Shown here piece by piece: positions 23,021 through 30,824 of a stretch of 38,025 nucleotides of DNA. Source of the stretch: Pseudomonas lactucae (lineage in GTDB: Bacteria; Pseudomonadota; Gammaproteobacteria; Pseudomonadales; Pseudomonadaceae); the NCBI RefSeq assembly GCF_016937615.1, contig NZ_JAFHKI010000173.1, forward strand, positions 1-38,025. Direction: 5' to 3'. Every line of letters starts with the position of its first letter. The stretch's first letter is position 1. Below the pieces are notes generated by a model, which was not told where the DNA came from, did no database searches, and saw only the letters and a program-made list of their open reading frames with translations. The translations under genes and the position numbers were made by a program.

Positions 23021-25168
23021 ATGAACGATGCCATTCGTTACGAAAAAGGCCAGGACCGGATCGTGGTGCTGACCCTCGACATGCCCGGCCAGAGCGCCAA
23101 CACCATGAACAGTGTGTACCGCGAGGCGATGGCGGCCACTGTTCTGCGGCTTGAAACGGAAAAGGACCACATTGCCGGTGTGATCATCACCTCGGCGAAG
23201 AAGACCTTTTTCGCCGGCGGCGACCTCAATGAACTGATCAAGGTCGACAAGGCCCACGCCAGAGACTTCTACGACGGCGTGCTGTTATTGAAGGCGCAGT
23301 TGCGTCGCCTGGAGACCCTCGGCAAACCCGTGGTGGCCGCGATCAATGGCGCGGCCCTGGGCGGTGGCTGGGAGATTTGCCTGGCGTGCCATTACCGCAT
23401 CGCGCTGGATGACCCGTCGGTGCAACTGGGGTTGCCGGAGGTGACCCTGGGCTTGCTGCCGGGCGGCGGTGGCGTGGTGCGCATGGTGCGCATGCTCGGG
23501 CTGGAAAAAGCCCTGCCGTATTTGCTGGAAGGTAAAAAAGTGCGCCCGCAACAGGCGCTGCAAGCCGGTTTGATCAATGAGCTGGCGGTGGACCGCGACG
23601 CGCTGCTGGCCCAATCCCGCGCCTGGATTCTGGCCAATCCCGAGGCCAGCCAGCCTTGGGACAACAAGGCGTACTCGATCCCCGGCGGCACGCCGTCGAG
23701 CCCGAAAGTCGCGCAGATGCTAGCGATTGCGCCGTCGATCCTGCGCAGCAAAACCAACGGGTGTTTTCCGGCTCCGGAGAAAATTCTCTGCGCCGCCGTG
23801 GAAGGCGCCCAGGTGGATTTCGACACCGCGCACCTGATCGAAGCCCGCTACTTCACCGAACTGGTCACCGGGCAGGTGGCAAAAAACATGATCGGCACCT
23901 TCTGGTTCCAGCTCAATGAGATCAACGCCGGTCGCTCGCGGCCCCAGGGCTTTGCGCCGTATGTGACGCGCAAGGTCGGCGTGCTCGGCGCCGGCATGAT
24001 GGGCGCGGGCATTGCGTATGTCAGCGCCTGCGCGGGGATCGACGTGATGCTCAAGGACGTCACCCAGGCCGCCGCCGAGAAGGGCAAGGCGCAATCGGCG
24101 GCGTTGCTGGACAAGAAAGTCGCCCGTGGGCAATTGAGCGCCGAGCAGCGGGAAAGCACCTTGGCGCGGATTCATCCTACGGTCTCGGATAACGATCTGA
24201 CCGGCTGCGACCTGATCATCGAAGCGGTGTTCGAAGACCGTGAGCTCAAGGCCAAGGTCTCGGCCGCCGCGCAGCATATAGTCGGCGCCGATGCGGTGAT
24301 GGCTTCCAATACCTCCACCTTGCCCATCAGCGGCCTGGCCAAGGCAGTGCCGGACCCAGGCAAATTCATCGGCCTGCATTTTTTCAGCCCGGTGGACAAG
24401 ATGCCCCTGGTGGAAATCATCAAGGGCGCACATACCTCGGACGAAACGCTGGCGAGAGGTTTCGATTTCGTCCTGCAAATCAAGAAAACGCCGATCGTGG
24501 TCAACGACAGTCGCGGCTTTTTCACCTCGCGGGTGTTCGGCACCTTCACCAACGAAGGCATCGCCATGCTCGGCGAGGGCGTGGCTGCGCCGATGATCGA
24601 GACCGAAGCGCGCAAGGCTGGCATGCCGGTGGGGCCGTTGGCGGTGTCCGATGAAGTGTCCCTGAGCCTGATGAGTCATATCCGACAGCAGACGGCCAAG
24701 GATCTGCAGGCCGAAGGCAGGAGCGTACCGGCGCATCCGGCGACGGCCGTCATCGATCTGTTGGTTAACGAATGCAAACGCCTGGGCAAGGCGGCAGGTG
24801 CCGGGTTTTATGAATACCCCAGCGGTGGGCAAAAGTACTTGTGGCCCGAACTCAAACCCCGTTTTGAACAGCCCGCTCAACAGATATCCGCGCAGGATGT
24901 GCGCGACCGTTTGCTGTTTATCCAGGCCATCGAGACCGTGCGCTGTGTGGAGGAGGGCGTGTTGATGTCCACCGCCGACGCCAACGTAGGGTCGATCTTC
25001 GGCATCGGGTTTGCGGCGTGGAGCGGTGGGGCGTTGCAGTTTATCAACCAGTACGGTTTGAACGACTTCGTCGCCCGCGCGCGCTATTTGGCGGGGCAGT
25101 ATGGCGAGCGGTTCTCGCCGCCGGCGTTGTTGCTCGATAAAGCCGCACGAGATGAAGTGTTTCGGTGA
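23021..25168 (+). CDS. Multifunctional enoyl-CoA hydratase/3-hydroxyacyl-CoA dehydrogenase (FadJ/FadB-type)
   Basis: 715 aa from ATG 23021 (the open frame extends upstream inside the thiolase gene but is spurious there). The N-terminal crotonase domain (about 1-190) has the oxyanion motifs KKTFFAGGDLNEL and GAALGGGWEICLACHYRIA, plus LPEVTLGLLPGGGG. A linker follows, then the NAD-binding domain at about 315-500 with GVLGAGMMGAGIAYVSA and SNTSTLPISGLA. The C-terminal dehydrogenase domain contains LHFFSPVDKMPLVEII. It performs the hydration and NAD-dependent oxidation steps of beta-oxidation. It is translated with the upstream thiolase and ends near a solitary repeat unit. Confidence 0.95.
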   Translation: MNDAIRYEKGQDRIVVLTLDMPGQSANTMNSVYREAMAATVLRLETEKDHIAGVIITSAKKTFFAGGDLNELIKVDKAHARDFYDGVLLLKAQLRRLETLGKPVVAAINGAALGGGWEICLACHYRIALDDPSVQLGLPEVTLGLLPGGGGVVRMVRMLGLEKALPYLLEGKKVRPQQALQAGLINELAVDRDALLAQSRAWILANPEASQPWDNKAYSIPGGTPSSPKVAQMLAIAPSILRSKTNGCFPAPEKILCAAVEGAQVDFDTAHLIEARYFTELVTGQVAKNMIGTFWFQLNEINAGRSRPQGFAPYVTRKVGVLGAGMMGAGIAYVSACAGIDVMLKDVTQAAAEKGKAQSAALLDKKVARGQLSAEQRESTLARIHPTVSDNDLTGCDLIIEAVFEDRELKAKVSAAAQHIVGADAVMASNTSTLPISGLAKAVPDPGKFIGLHFFSPVDKMPLVEIIKGAHTSDETLARGFDFVLQIKKTPIVVNDSRGFFTSRVFGTFTNEGIAMLGEGVAAPMIETEARKAGMPVGPLAVSDEVSLSLMSHIRQQTAKDLQAEGRSVPAHPATAVIDLLVNECKRLGKAAGAGFYEYPSGGQKYLWPELKPRFEQPAQQISAQDVRDRLLFIQAIETVRCVEEGVLMSTADANVGSIFGIGFAAWSGGALQFINQYGLNDFVARARYLAGQYGERFSPPALLLDKAARDEVFR

Positions 25169-25173
25169 TCAAC

Positions 25174-25192
25174 GTGTGGGAGGGGGCTTGCC
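25174..25192. repeat. GTGTGGGAGGGGGCTTGCC repeat unit
   Basis: A single copy of the same repeat head as at 20325 and 33514, six bases after the FadJ-type stop codon. No mirror arm is found before the next gene. It lies just upstream of the glutamine amidotransferase start region. Confidence 0.65.
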
Positions 25193-25258
25193 TTGGAGGG
25201 GGGTTTCAAGGCAGGCTCTGGGTGTTCAATATTCCCATCGCCGTGTCAGGTATTTTTT

Positions 25259-26002
25259 ATGTCGCTACGCGTCTGCATCCTGGAAACCGATATCCTGCGT
25301 CCAGGCTTGATCGATCAGTACCAAGGTTACGGGCAGATGTTCAAGCGCCTGTTCGCCAAGCAACCGATTGCCGCCGAATTTGTGGTCTACAACGTGGTGC
25401 AGGGTCAATATCCTTCGGACGACGAGGTGTTTGACGCGTACCTGGTGACCGGCAGCAAGGCCGATTCCTTCGGCAGCGACCCCTGGATCCAGACCCTCAA
25501 GACCTACCTGCTCCAGCGCTATGAGCGTGGCGACAAATTGCTGGGTATCTGCTTTGGTCACCAGCTATTGGCGTTGCTGCTCGGCGGCAAGGCGGAGCGC
25601 GCGAGCAAAGGCTGGGGCATGGGCATCCACGATTACAAGCTCGATACCCAGGCACCGTGGATGAGCCCCGAGGTGCCGGAACTGACGCTATTGATCAGCC
25701 ATCAGGACCAGGTCACCACCTTGCCCGACAATGCCACGGTCATTGCCTCCAGCGATTTTTGCCCGTTTGCCGCGTACCACATCGGCGACCAGGTGCTGTG
25801 CTTCCAGGGGCACCCGGAGTTCATCCATGACTATTCCCGCGAGTTGCTGGAGATTCTTCAGACAACGCTGGGGGAAAAGGTCTACACCAATGGTGTTGCA
25901 AGCCTGGAGCGTGATCACCACGGAGCCACGGTGGCGGAATGGATGATGCGCTTCGTAGCGCATAAACCCGAGGCGGGCGTTAAAGCCAACCAGAGCGCTT
26001 GA
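25259..26002 (+). CDS. Class I glutamine amidotransferase-like protein
   Basis: 247 aa from ATG 25259. The triad is Cys98 in GICFGHQ, then His185 and Glu187 in QGHPEF. Family members include GMP synthase-like and gamma-glutamyl hydrolase-like (PuuD/GAT1_2.1) proteins. With no synthase partner nearby it is likely a free-standing glutamine amidohydrolase or transferase, with role unclear. Its end overlaps the convergent CorA gene by 23 bases. The upstream ORF extension of 22 residues covers the repeat and is discarded. Confidence 0.88.
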   Translation: MSLRVCILETDILRPGLIDQYQGYGQMFKRLFAKQPIAAEFVVYNVVQGQYPSDDEVFDAYLVTGSKADSFGSDPWIQTLKTYLLQRYERGDKLLGICFGHQLLALLLGGKAERASKGWGMGIHDYKLDTQAPWMSPEVPELTLLISHQDQVTTLPDNATVIASSDFCPFAAYHIGDQVLCFQGHPEFIHDYSRELLEILQTTLGEKVYTNGVASLERDHHGATVAEWMMRFVAHKPEAGVKANQSA

Positions 26003-26951
26003 AGCTGGCCCACAAGCCGGTGCAACCTGTCGCAATCAACCCGAGCACCGCAAAATAGCCGTAGTGCCATTGCAGCTCGGGCATATTCTGAAAGTTCATC
26101 CCGTAAATCCCGGCCACTGCGGTGGGGAATGCCAGGATCGCCGCCCAGGCGGCGAACTTGCGCTGCACTACGCTCTGGCGTGACGCCTCGAGCAACACAC
26201 CGATCTCAATGGTCTGGCTGGCGATATCGCGCAGGGTGGTGAGGTCTTCCATCTGCCGTGTCACATGGATCTGCACGTCACGGAAATACGGGCGCATGTT
26301 CTTGTCGATAAACGGGAAGCTCAGCTTCTGCAGTTCCTGGCTGATCTCCACCATCGGCGCGACATAACGCTTGAGCCGCAGCACGTCACGGCGCAGGCCG
26401 TGGATCTTCTGAATATCGCGCTCGCTGAGAGAGCTGCACAGCACGTTGCGTTCCAGCTCATCGATCTCGGCGTGGATGGCCTCGCTCACCGGCTGGTAAT
26501 TTTCGGTGACGAAATCCAGCAGCGCATAGAGTACGAAATCTTCCCCGTGCTCCAGCAACAGTGGTCTTGCCTCACAGCGTTGGCGCACAAAGCCGTAGGA
26601 CGCCGAGTGCCCATTGCGTGCCGTGATGATATAGCCCTTACCGGCGAAGATATGGGTCTCGATAAACTCCAGCTTGCCGTTCTCGCGCACTGGCGAGTAG
26701 GTGACGATGAACAGTGCATCGCCGAAGGTTTCCAGCTTGGGGCGGCTGTGTTTTTCCAGCGCGTCCTCGATGGCCAGCTCGTGCAGGTTGAACTGGCGTT
26801 GCAGGTTGCTCAGCTCCTGGGCGTTGGGCTCTTCCAGGCCGATCCACACAAAGTGCCCCGGTTTGGCGGCCCAGGCCGCGCCTTCATCAAGGGTGATATC
26901 CGTAACTTTCTTGCCGGCGCTGTAGACGGCGGCCGCAACGACTCTACCCAT
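25980..26951 (-). CDS. corA: CorA-like divalent cation transporter
   Basis: 323 aa from ATG 26951 (a GTG at 26963 is possible). The long soluble N-terminal domain is rich in helices (LEEPNAQELSNLQRQF, HIFAGKGYIITARNGHS). Two transmembrane helices close the C-terminus, with the signature YGMNFQNMPEL between them (GMN motif for Mg2+/Ni2+/Co2+ entry). It forms a pentameric inner-membrane channel in the family. The tail overlaps the convergent glutamine amidotransferase gene. It is followed upstream by an acyltransferase gene on the same strand with a 42-base gap, so the two may share a transcript. Confidence 0.93.
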   Translation of the reverse strand: MGRVVAAAVYSAGKKVTDITLDEGAAWAAKPGHFVWIGLEEPNAQELSNLQRQFNLHELAIEDALEKHSRPKLETFGDALFIVTYSPVRENGKLEFIETHIFAGKGYIITARNGHSASYGFVRQRCEARPLLLEHGEDFVLYALLDFVTENYQPVSEAIHAEIDELERNVLCSSLSERDIQKIHGLRRDVLRLKRYVAPMVEISQELQKLSFPFIDKNMRPYFRDVQIHVTRQMEDLTTLRDIASQTIEIGVLLEASRQSVVQRKFAAWAAILAFPTAVAGIYGMNFQNMPELQWHYGYFAVLGLIATGCTGLWASFKRSGWL

Positions 26952-26993
26952 GGTGCTGATCACTTCTTATCAGGGGGACTGGTGTTGGGCAGC

Positions 26994-27740
26994 TTAGCTG
27001 GACGGGAGTTCTATTGTCGGGGCACTTTGCAGTTCGCGGTCGATTGCGGCGATACATTCATCCATCTGCGCCTGGCAGGCCTGCATCAACGCCGGGACGT
27101 CTTCCGTCGTCAGCCCGGCGGTAGGAATCGGCGCCAACGAGCGTATGAGCACCTCACCGCTGTTCCAGCGATTGAGCTTCATATGCGTGACGTAATTGCT
27201 CACGCACACCTGCACGATCGGTACGCCCGCCGCGATTGCCATATGAAAGGCGCCTTTCTTGAAGGGCAGCAGGCCTTTGCCGAAGTTGCGCGTGCCTTCC
27301 GGGAACACCCAGATCGACGTGTCCTCATGCTGCAGGGTGCGTGTGGTGGTGAGCATCGCGCGGCGCGCCTTGTGCGCATTGCCGCGATCGATCAGTACAT
27401 TGCCCGCCAGCCAGAACAACTGGCCGAACAAGGGCACCCATTTCAGGCTCTTCTTGGCGATGCACACCGTACGGTGGGGCACCACGTTGCCCAATACAAA
27501 CAAGTCATAGTTGGACTGGTGGTTGGCAATGACCACGCAGGTGCCGGGCTTGTCGCGCAGCGAGTCGACATCGCTCTGCACCTTCAGCCCCAGAATCTTC
27601 ATGGCGGGCCGCGCATACAGGCGAGCGCACAGACGGCTGTTATCCGGATTGAACGGCCGGCAAATACCGATCAACACGCCCAGCACGCCGGCGAACATAA
27701 AGTGCAGGCCCATCAACAGCATACGCAACAGAAAAAGCAT
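26994..27740 (-). CDS. plsC: 1-acyl-sn-glycerol-3-phosphate acyltransferase
   Basis: 248 aa, with an N-terminal membrane helix (residues 2-27) and the PlsC acyltransferase fold. The catalytic His74-X4-Asp79 motif is in NHQSNYD. The substrate motif FPEGTR is at 146-151. It acylates lysophosphatidate to phosphatidate at the inner membrane. Pseudomonads have several PlsC/LptA paralogues and I cannot say which this is. The start at 27740 is the first Met and keeps the helix. It lies upstream of corA on the minus strand. Confidence 0.88.
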   Translation of the reverse strand: MLFLLRMLLMGLHFMFAGVLGVLIGICRPFNPDNSRLCARLYARPAMKILGLKVQSDVDSLRDKPGTCVVIANHQSNYDLFVLGNVVPHRTVCIAKKSLKWVPLFGQLFWLAGNVLIDRGNAHKARRAMLTTTRTLQHEDTSIWVFPEGTRNFGKGLLPFKKGAFHMAIAAGVPIVQVCVSNYVTHMKLNRWNSGEVLIRSLAPIPTAGLTTEDVPALMQACQAQMDECIAAIDRELQSAPTIELPSS

Positions 27741-27906
27741 CGACGCGGCCTATCGGAACAAAAGGTGGCGCAGTGTACGGATGTGCACTGTATTCGGCAA
27801 TTGCCCCTGAATAGGGAGGAGATGGACGATGTTTAAGCATATGTTTCAACGTCCAGCGACAGGTCAAGGCTAGAGCGGTTAAAGATGTTTCGGAGTCATC
27901 TGTAAG

Positions 27907-27930
27907 AAAAAGCCCGACGTGAAGTCGGGC
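27907..27930 (-). terminator. Intrinsic terminator after crotonase
   Basis: Stem GCCCGAC (27912-27918), loop GTGAA, stem GTCGGGC (27924-27930). The A-run at 27907-27911 is a T-run on the minus strand. It lies just beyond the crotonase stop codon and so terminates that transcript. Confidence 0.85.
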
Positions 27931-27952
27931 GTTGGTGTTCAGCTTGTAAGTA

Positions 27953-28644
27953 TCAGCTCAGAATATGACCCTGATCCTGAATGATCGCCTCGTCCAGGGC
28001 TTCCAGCAGCGCCTTGCGCACTTTCAACTTGGTGTGCTTGTGCGCGTTCATATTGAGCTTCTTCAACTGGCGCGCTGCTTCCAGCGCCGCAGCGTGCAGT
28101 TCCTCCGGTGCCACCACCTTATCGAGAAAGCCCGCTTGCAGCGCACCCTGCGGGTCGAACATCTCGGCATTGATCACTGAGCGATGAAACGCCGACTTGC
28201 GCAGACGATCCCGCGCCAGCTCGATCCCCGCATGGTGCATGGTCATGCCGATGGCCACTTCGTTCAGGCCGATGCTGAACGGGCCTTCCACACCAATCCG
28301 ATAGTCCGCCGACAACAGCAGGAACGCGCCTTTGGCCACTGCATGCCCAGGGCACGCCACAATGACCGGGAACGGGTGCGACAGCAACCGGCGCGCCAAG
28401 GTCGAACCCGAGGTCACCAGGCTGATGGCTTCTTTCGGGCCGGCGTCATTACCTTCAGGTCATAACCCCCTGACAGAATCCCCGGCGTCCCGGTGATCAC
28501 CACCACTGCCCGATCTTTCTCGGCCTGGTCCAGCGCTTCATTAAACGCACTCACCACCGCCGGAGAAATGGCATTCACCTTGCCGTTGCTCAAGGTCAGG
28601 GTCGCGATACCGTCTTCGAGGTGGTAGGCAATCAACTCACTCAT
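27953..28644 (-). pseudogene. Crotonase/enoyl-CoA hydratase family gene with a one-base frameshift
   Basis: The N-terminal part (start 28644: MSELIAYHLEDGIATLTLSN, to YDLKVMT) and the C-terminal part (MTSGSTLARRLLSHPFPVIV, GHAVAKGAFLLLSADYRIG, FSIGLNEVAIGMT) clearly belong to one ~230-aa crotonase-fold protein. They are in different frames. On the minus strand the break is where ATGACG is followed by CCGGCC (about 28441-28446). Insertion of one G restores the expected ...VMTAGPKEAISLVTSGS.... Downstream sequence is intact and a good terminator follows, so it is recent or a sequencing error. It would hydrate or isomerise an acyl-CoA. A 16-bp perfect palindrome sits 80 bases upstream. Confidence 0.88.
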
Positions 28645-28724
28645 GACGCGGTTCCTTGTAGGACTTGTTATAGAAGAGTGCAGCAGACGTTACCCACCAC
28701 GCCCGTCCCGGTAAAGCGCCGTGA

Positions 28725-28740
28725 CTGACTGGCCAGTCAG
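28725..28740. promoter_or_regulatory. 16-bp perfect palindrome CTGACTGGCCAGTCAG upstream of crotonase
   Basis: Perfect dyad symmetry over 16 bases, 81 bases before the crotonase start codon. The size and centre fit operators of TetR-type repressors. The rest of 28645-28896 has no convincing gene; an 88-codon minus-strand ORF overlaps this palindrome and has no recognisable features. Confidence 0.45.
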
Positions 28741-28896
28741 ACATTTCCCGCTTCCATGCCCGCAAATGGCCTGCGGCGGGGTGCAGCACCTCGCCTGGCC
28801 CCTCATGAACCCTGCTCGAGATTGGCACAATCACCCCCAACGCCAGGCCGGTTCCGGCATAACGGTCTAACCGCATGAAAATTCTCAAAAAAACCT

Positions 28897-28925
28897 TTGC
28901 CATCAGAACGGCTTTCGACTACATT
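28897..28925 (+). promoter_or_regulatory. Sigma70 promoter of tRNA-Ser
   Basis: TTGCCA (28897-28902), a 17-base spacer, TACATT (28920-28925), then the GC-rich discriminator AGCGCGCC. Transcription should start near 28932, about 30 bases before the tRNA. The GC-rich discriminator is typical of stringently controlled stable-RNA promoters. Confidence 0.75.
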
Positions 28926-28963
28926 AGCGCGCCTCGACAGACTGAACTGGTTTGACGAGATAC

Positions 28964-29053
28964 GGTGAAGTGTCCGAGTGGCTTAAGGAGCACGCCTGGA
29001 AAGTGTGTATACAAGAAATTGTATCGAGAGTTCGAATCTCTCCTTCACCGCCA
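28964..29053 (+). tRNA. tRNA-Ser (anticodon GGA)
   Basis: 90 bases including the encoded CCA. The acceptor stem GGTGAAG (28964-28970) pairs with CTTCACC (29043-29049). The discriminator G is at 29050 and CCA at 29051-29053. The anticodon loop CTGGAAA has anticodon GGA at 28998-29000, reading UCC and UCU. A long variable arm, as in serine tRNAs, and the T-loop TTCGAAT are visible. It stands alone with its own promoter and terminator. Confidence 0.97.
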
Positions 29054-29067
29054 CATTAAGTAAACAC

Positions 29068-29111
29068 AAACCCCCGGTTTTCCTAGAGAAACCCGGGGGT
29101 TTGTGGTTTTT
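29068..29111 (+). terminator. Terminator after tRNA-Ser
   Basis: Arm AAACCCCCGGTTT (29068-29080) pairs with AAACCCGGGGGTTT (29089-29102) with a single-base bulge. A T-rich tail (TTTGTGGTTTTT) follows. It ends the tRNA transcript 15 bases downstream of the CCA. Confidence 0.85.
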
Positions 29112-29230
29112 GGCGCCGGTAAAAGCTCCACAGAAAAAAGTCCCGGAGGACCAATGCGCAACTGGCATTCAGGACAGTCCATACTTGTTCGAACTCGTTG
29201 GTAATTCTCCCGCCCAGCCGGACTGCGTAA

Positions 29231-30790
29231 ATGACCACCCGACCCAAGCCCAAGCTCAACCTTCGCATTCTGATTCTGATTTTTGTACTGCTCTCCGCGT
29301 TCGCGACCCTGGCCAACAGCTTCTGGGTAATGTTCAAGATTCGTAAGCAGGAATTGATCGAGAATGCGCTGCAAGTCAACAAAGCCTATGCCTTTCGGAT
29401 CGCCACGAGCGTCGAGCAGGTGCTGCGCTCAGACCTCGATCAACTGAAGTATGGCGCAGCCGTGGTTGGCAAAGCGTTTGACGACAGGCGCCACCTGGCC
29501 GAAGAAACTCAGCGTCTGCTTGGGCAGGATGCCAGTTTCAACTCGGTGATTATCGCCGATGCCACCGGAACCATTATTGCGTCCGCCCCCGAGAGCCTCG
29601 CGCTCAATGGCCGCATTCTGCAGCACAAAGAACCGCTCAGTCTGCGCGCGCCGATAATCAGTAATGCGTTCGAGTCCATCGCCGGCAATCTGGTGGTGTT
29701 TATCTCTCAGCCCGTATTCGACGTGAACGGAAAGTACCTGGGCGTTATAGGCGGCAGCGTGCGGCTTGAGCAGAGCAATACACTCCAGGCGCTGATGGAC
29801 ACGAATGTGCGCAAGGATGGCGCGCATGTGTATTTAATCGACAGCGCCCGTCGCGTGCTTTATCACAACGATCCCGAGCAAATCGGCAACATCGTCGCAA
29901 AGTCTCCAATCGCCGACGCCGCACTCAGCCAGGACGCGGGCACTTTGCAGGCGGCGGATGAACATGGCGTAGAAATGCTCGCGGGGTTCGCCAAGGTGCC
30001 CAGCAGCGGTTGGGGGGTGATCTCGCAGCAGCCGTTCGACAACGTACACGCCCTCCTGCGGCAGACCATGGCCAAGGTTGCGCAAGGAATCGCGCCCCTT
30101 GCGCTGTTCGGAATTCTCTTGATCTGGTGGCTGGGGGCAAGGATCTCGGCGCCCCTGTCCAGGCTCGCCGACTGCGCCAAACGCCTCGACACGCCTGACA
30201 GCTACGAGCGGATCAGTGCGGTCCCGGCGCACTATTTCGAAAGCTGGCAGATTCGCAGGGCGCTGCTATTGGGTGCCACGTTGCTGCAGGAAAAAATCGG
30301 CAAGTTAAATCAGCAAGCGCAAACCGATGCGCTGACCGGGCTGGCCAACCGTCGAGCGATGCAGGACATCCTGTCGCGCTGGCAGGCCGCCGACAAAATG
30401 TTCGCGGTCGTTTCCGTGGACATCGATCACTTCAAGCGCGTGAATGACACGTTCGGCCATGCCGTGGGGGATGAAACACTCAGGGCCATCGCAGCACTGA
30501 TACAGCAGAATTCACGGTCCAACGACCTGGCCTGCCGGGTGGGAGGAGAGGAGTTTGTGGTGTTATTGCCCAATAGTTCACTTCAGGCCGCCGCCGACGT
30601 GGCGGAGCGCCTGCGCCAGTCGATCGCGGCGGCGAATCTCGATACCGTCGGGCGCGTCACTGTCTCGCTTGGCGTGGCGCTATGGCACCCCGGCGTTGAC
30701 TCGACTTCAGCCGTACTTGAGCGGGCTGATCAGTTGTTGTACCAGGCCAAGCAGGACGGTCGTAATCGTGTCGTGGTCGAGCAGGTTTGA
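29231..30790 (+). CDS. Membrane-bound diguanylate cyclase with Cache sensor (GGDEF)
   Basis: 519 aa. TM1 (about 11-33), a periplasmic dCache-like sensor (about 40-270; ...VIIADATGTIIASAPESL, GVIGGSVRLEQSN, VYLIDSARRVLYHNDPEQ), TM2 (about 283-305), a short linker, then a GGDEF domain (about 345-515). The active-site loop is canonical GGEEF (residues 438-442). The inhibitory I-site RxxD is present as RSND (429-432), five residues before it, so it should synthesise c-di-GMP and be product-inhibited. No EAL domain. It follows the tRNA gene by 177 bases. The ligand of the sensor is unknown. Confidence 0.95.
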   Translation: MTTRPKPKLNLRILILIFVLLSAFATLANSFWVMFKIRKQELIENALQVNKAYAFRIATSVEQVLRSDLDQLKYGAAVVGKAFDDRRHLAEETQRLLGQDASFNSVIIADATGTIIASAPESLALNGRILQHKEPLSLRAPIISNAFESIAGNLVVFISQPVFDVNGKYLGVIGGSVRLEQSNTLQALMDTNVRKDGAHVYLIDSARRVLYHNDPEQIGNIVAKSPIADAALSQDAGTLQAADEHGVEMLAGFAKVPSSGWGVISQQPFDNVHALLRQTMAKVAQGIAPLALFGILLIWWLGARISAPLSRLADCAKRLDTPDSYERISAVPAHYFESWQIRRALLLGATLLQEKIGKLNQQAQTDALTGLANRRAMQDILSRWQAADKMFAVVSVDIDHFKRVNDTFGHAVGDETLRAIAALIQQNSRSNDLACRVGGEEFVVLLPNSSLQAAADVAERLRQSIAAANLDTVGRVTVSLGVALWHPGVDSTSAVLERADQLLYQAKQDGRNRVVVEQV

Positions 30791-30824
30791 AGGGGCTGTC
30801 CGGTGGGCTTTACGCGCGCCAGCC

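Noticed and set aside
23720..24880. 386-codon minus-strand ORF inside the FadJ-type gene
   Set aside because: Antisense shadow; no motif, and the sense frame is full length with all catalytic motifs.
26265..27836. 523-codon plus-strand ORF opposite corA and plsC
   Set aside because: It spans two genes on the other strand and their gap, with no ribosome binding site or domain.
28637..28903. 88-codon minus-strand ORF upstream of the crotonase
   Set aside because: It overlaps a perfect palindrome and the promoter of tRNA-Ser, has no recognisable features, and runs into the crotonase start.
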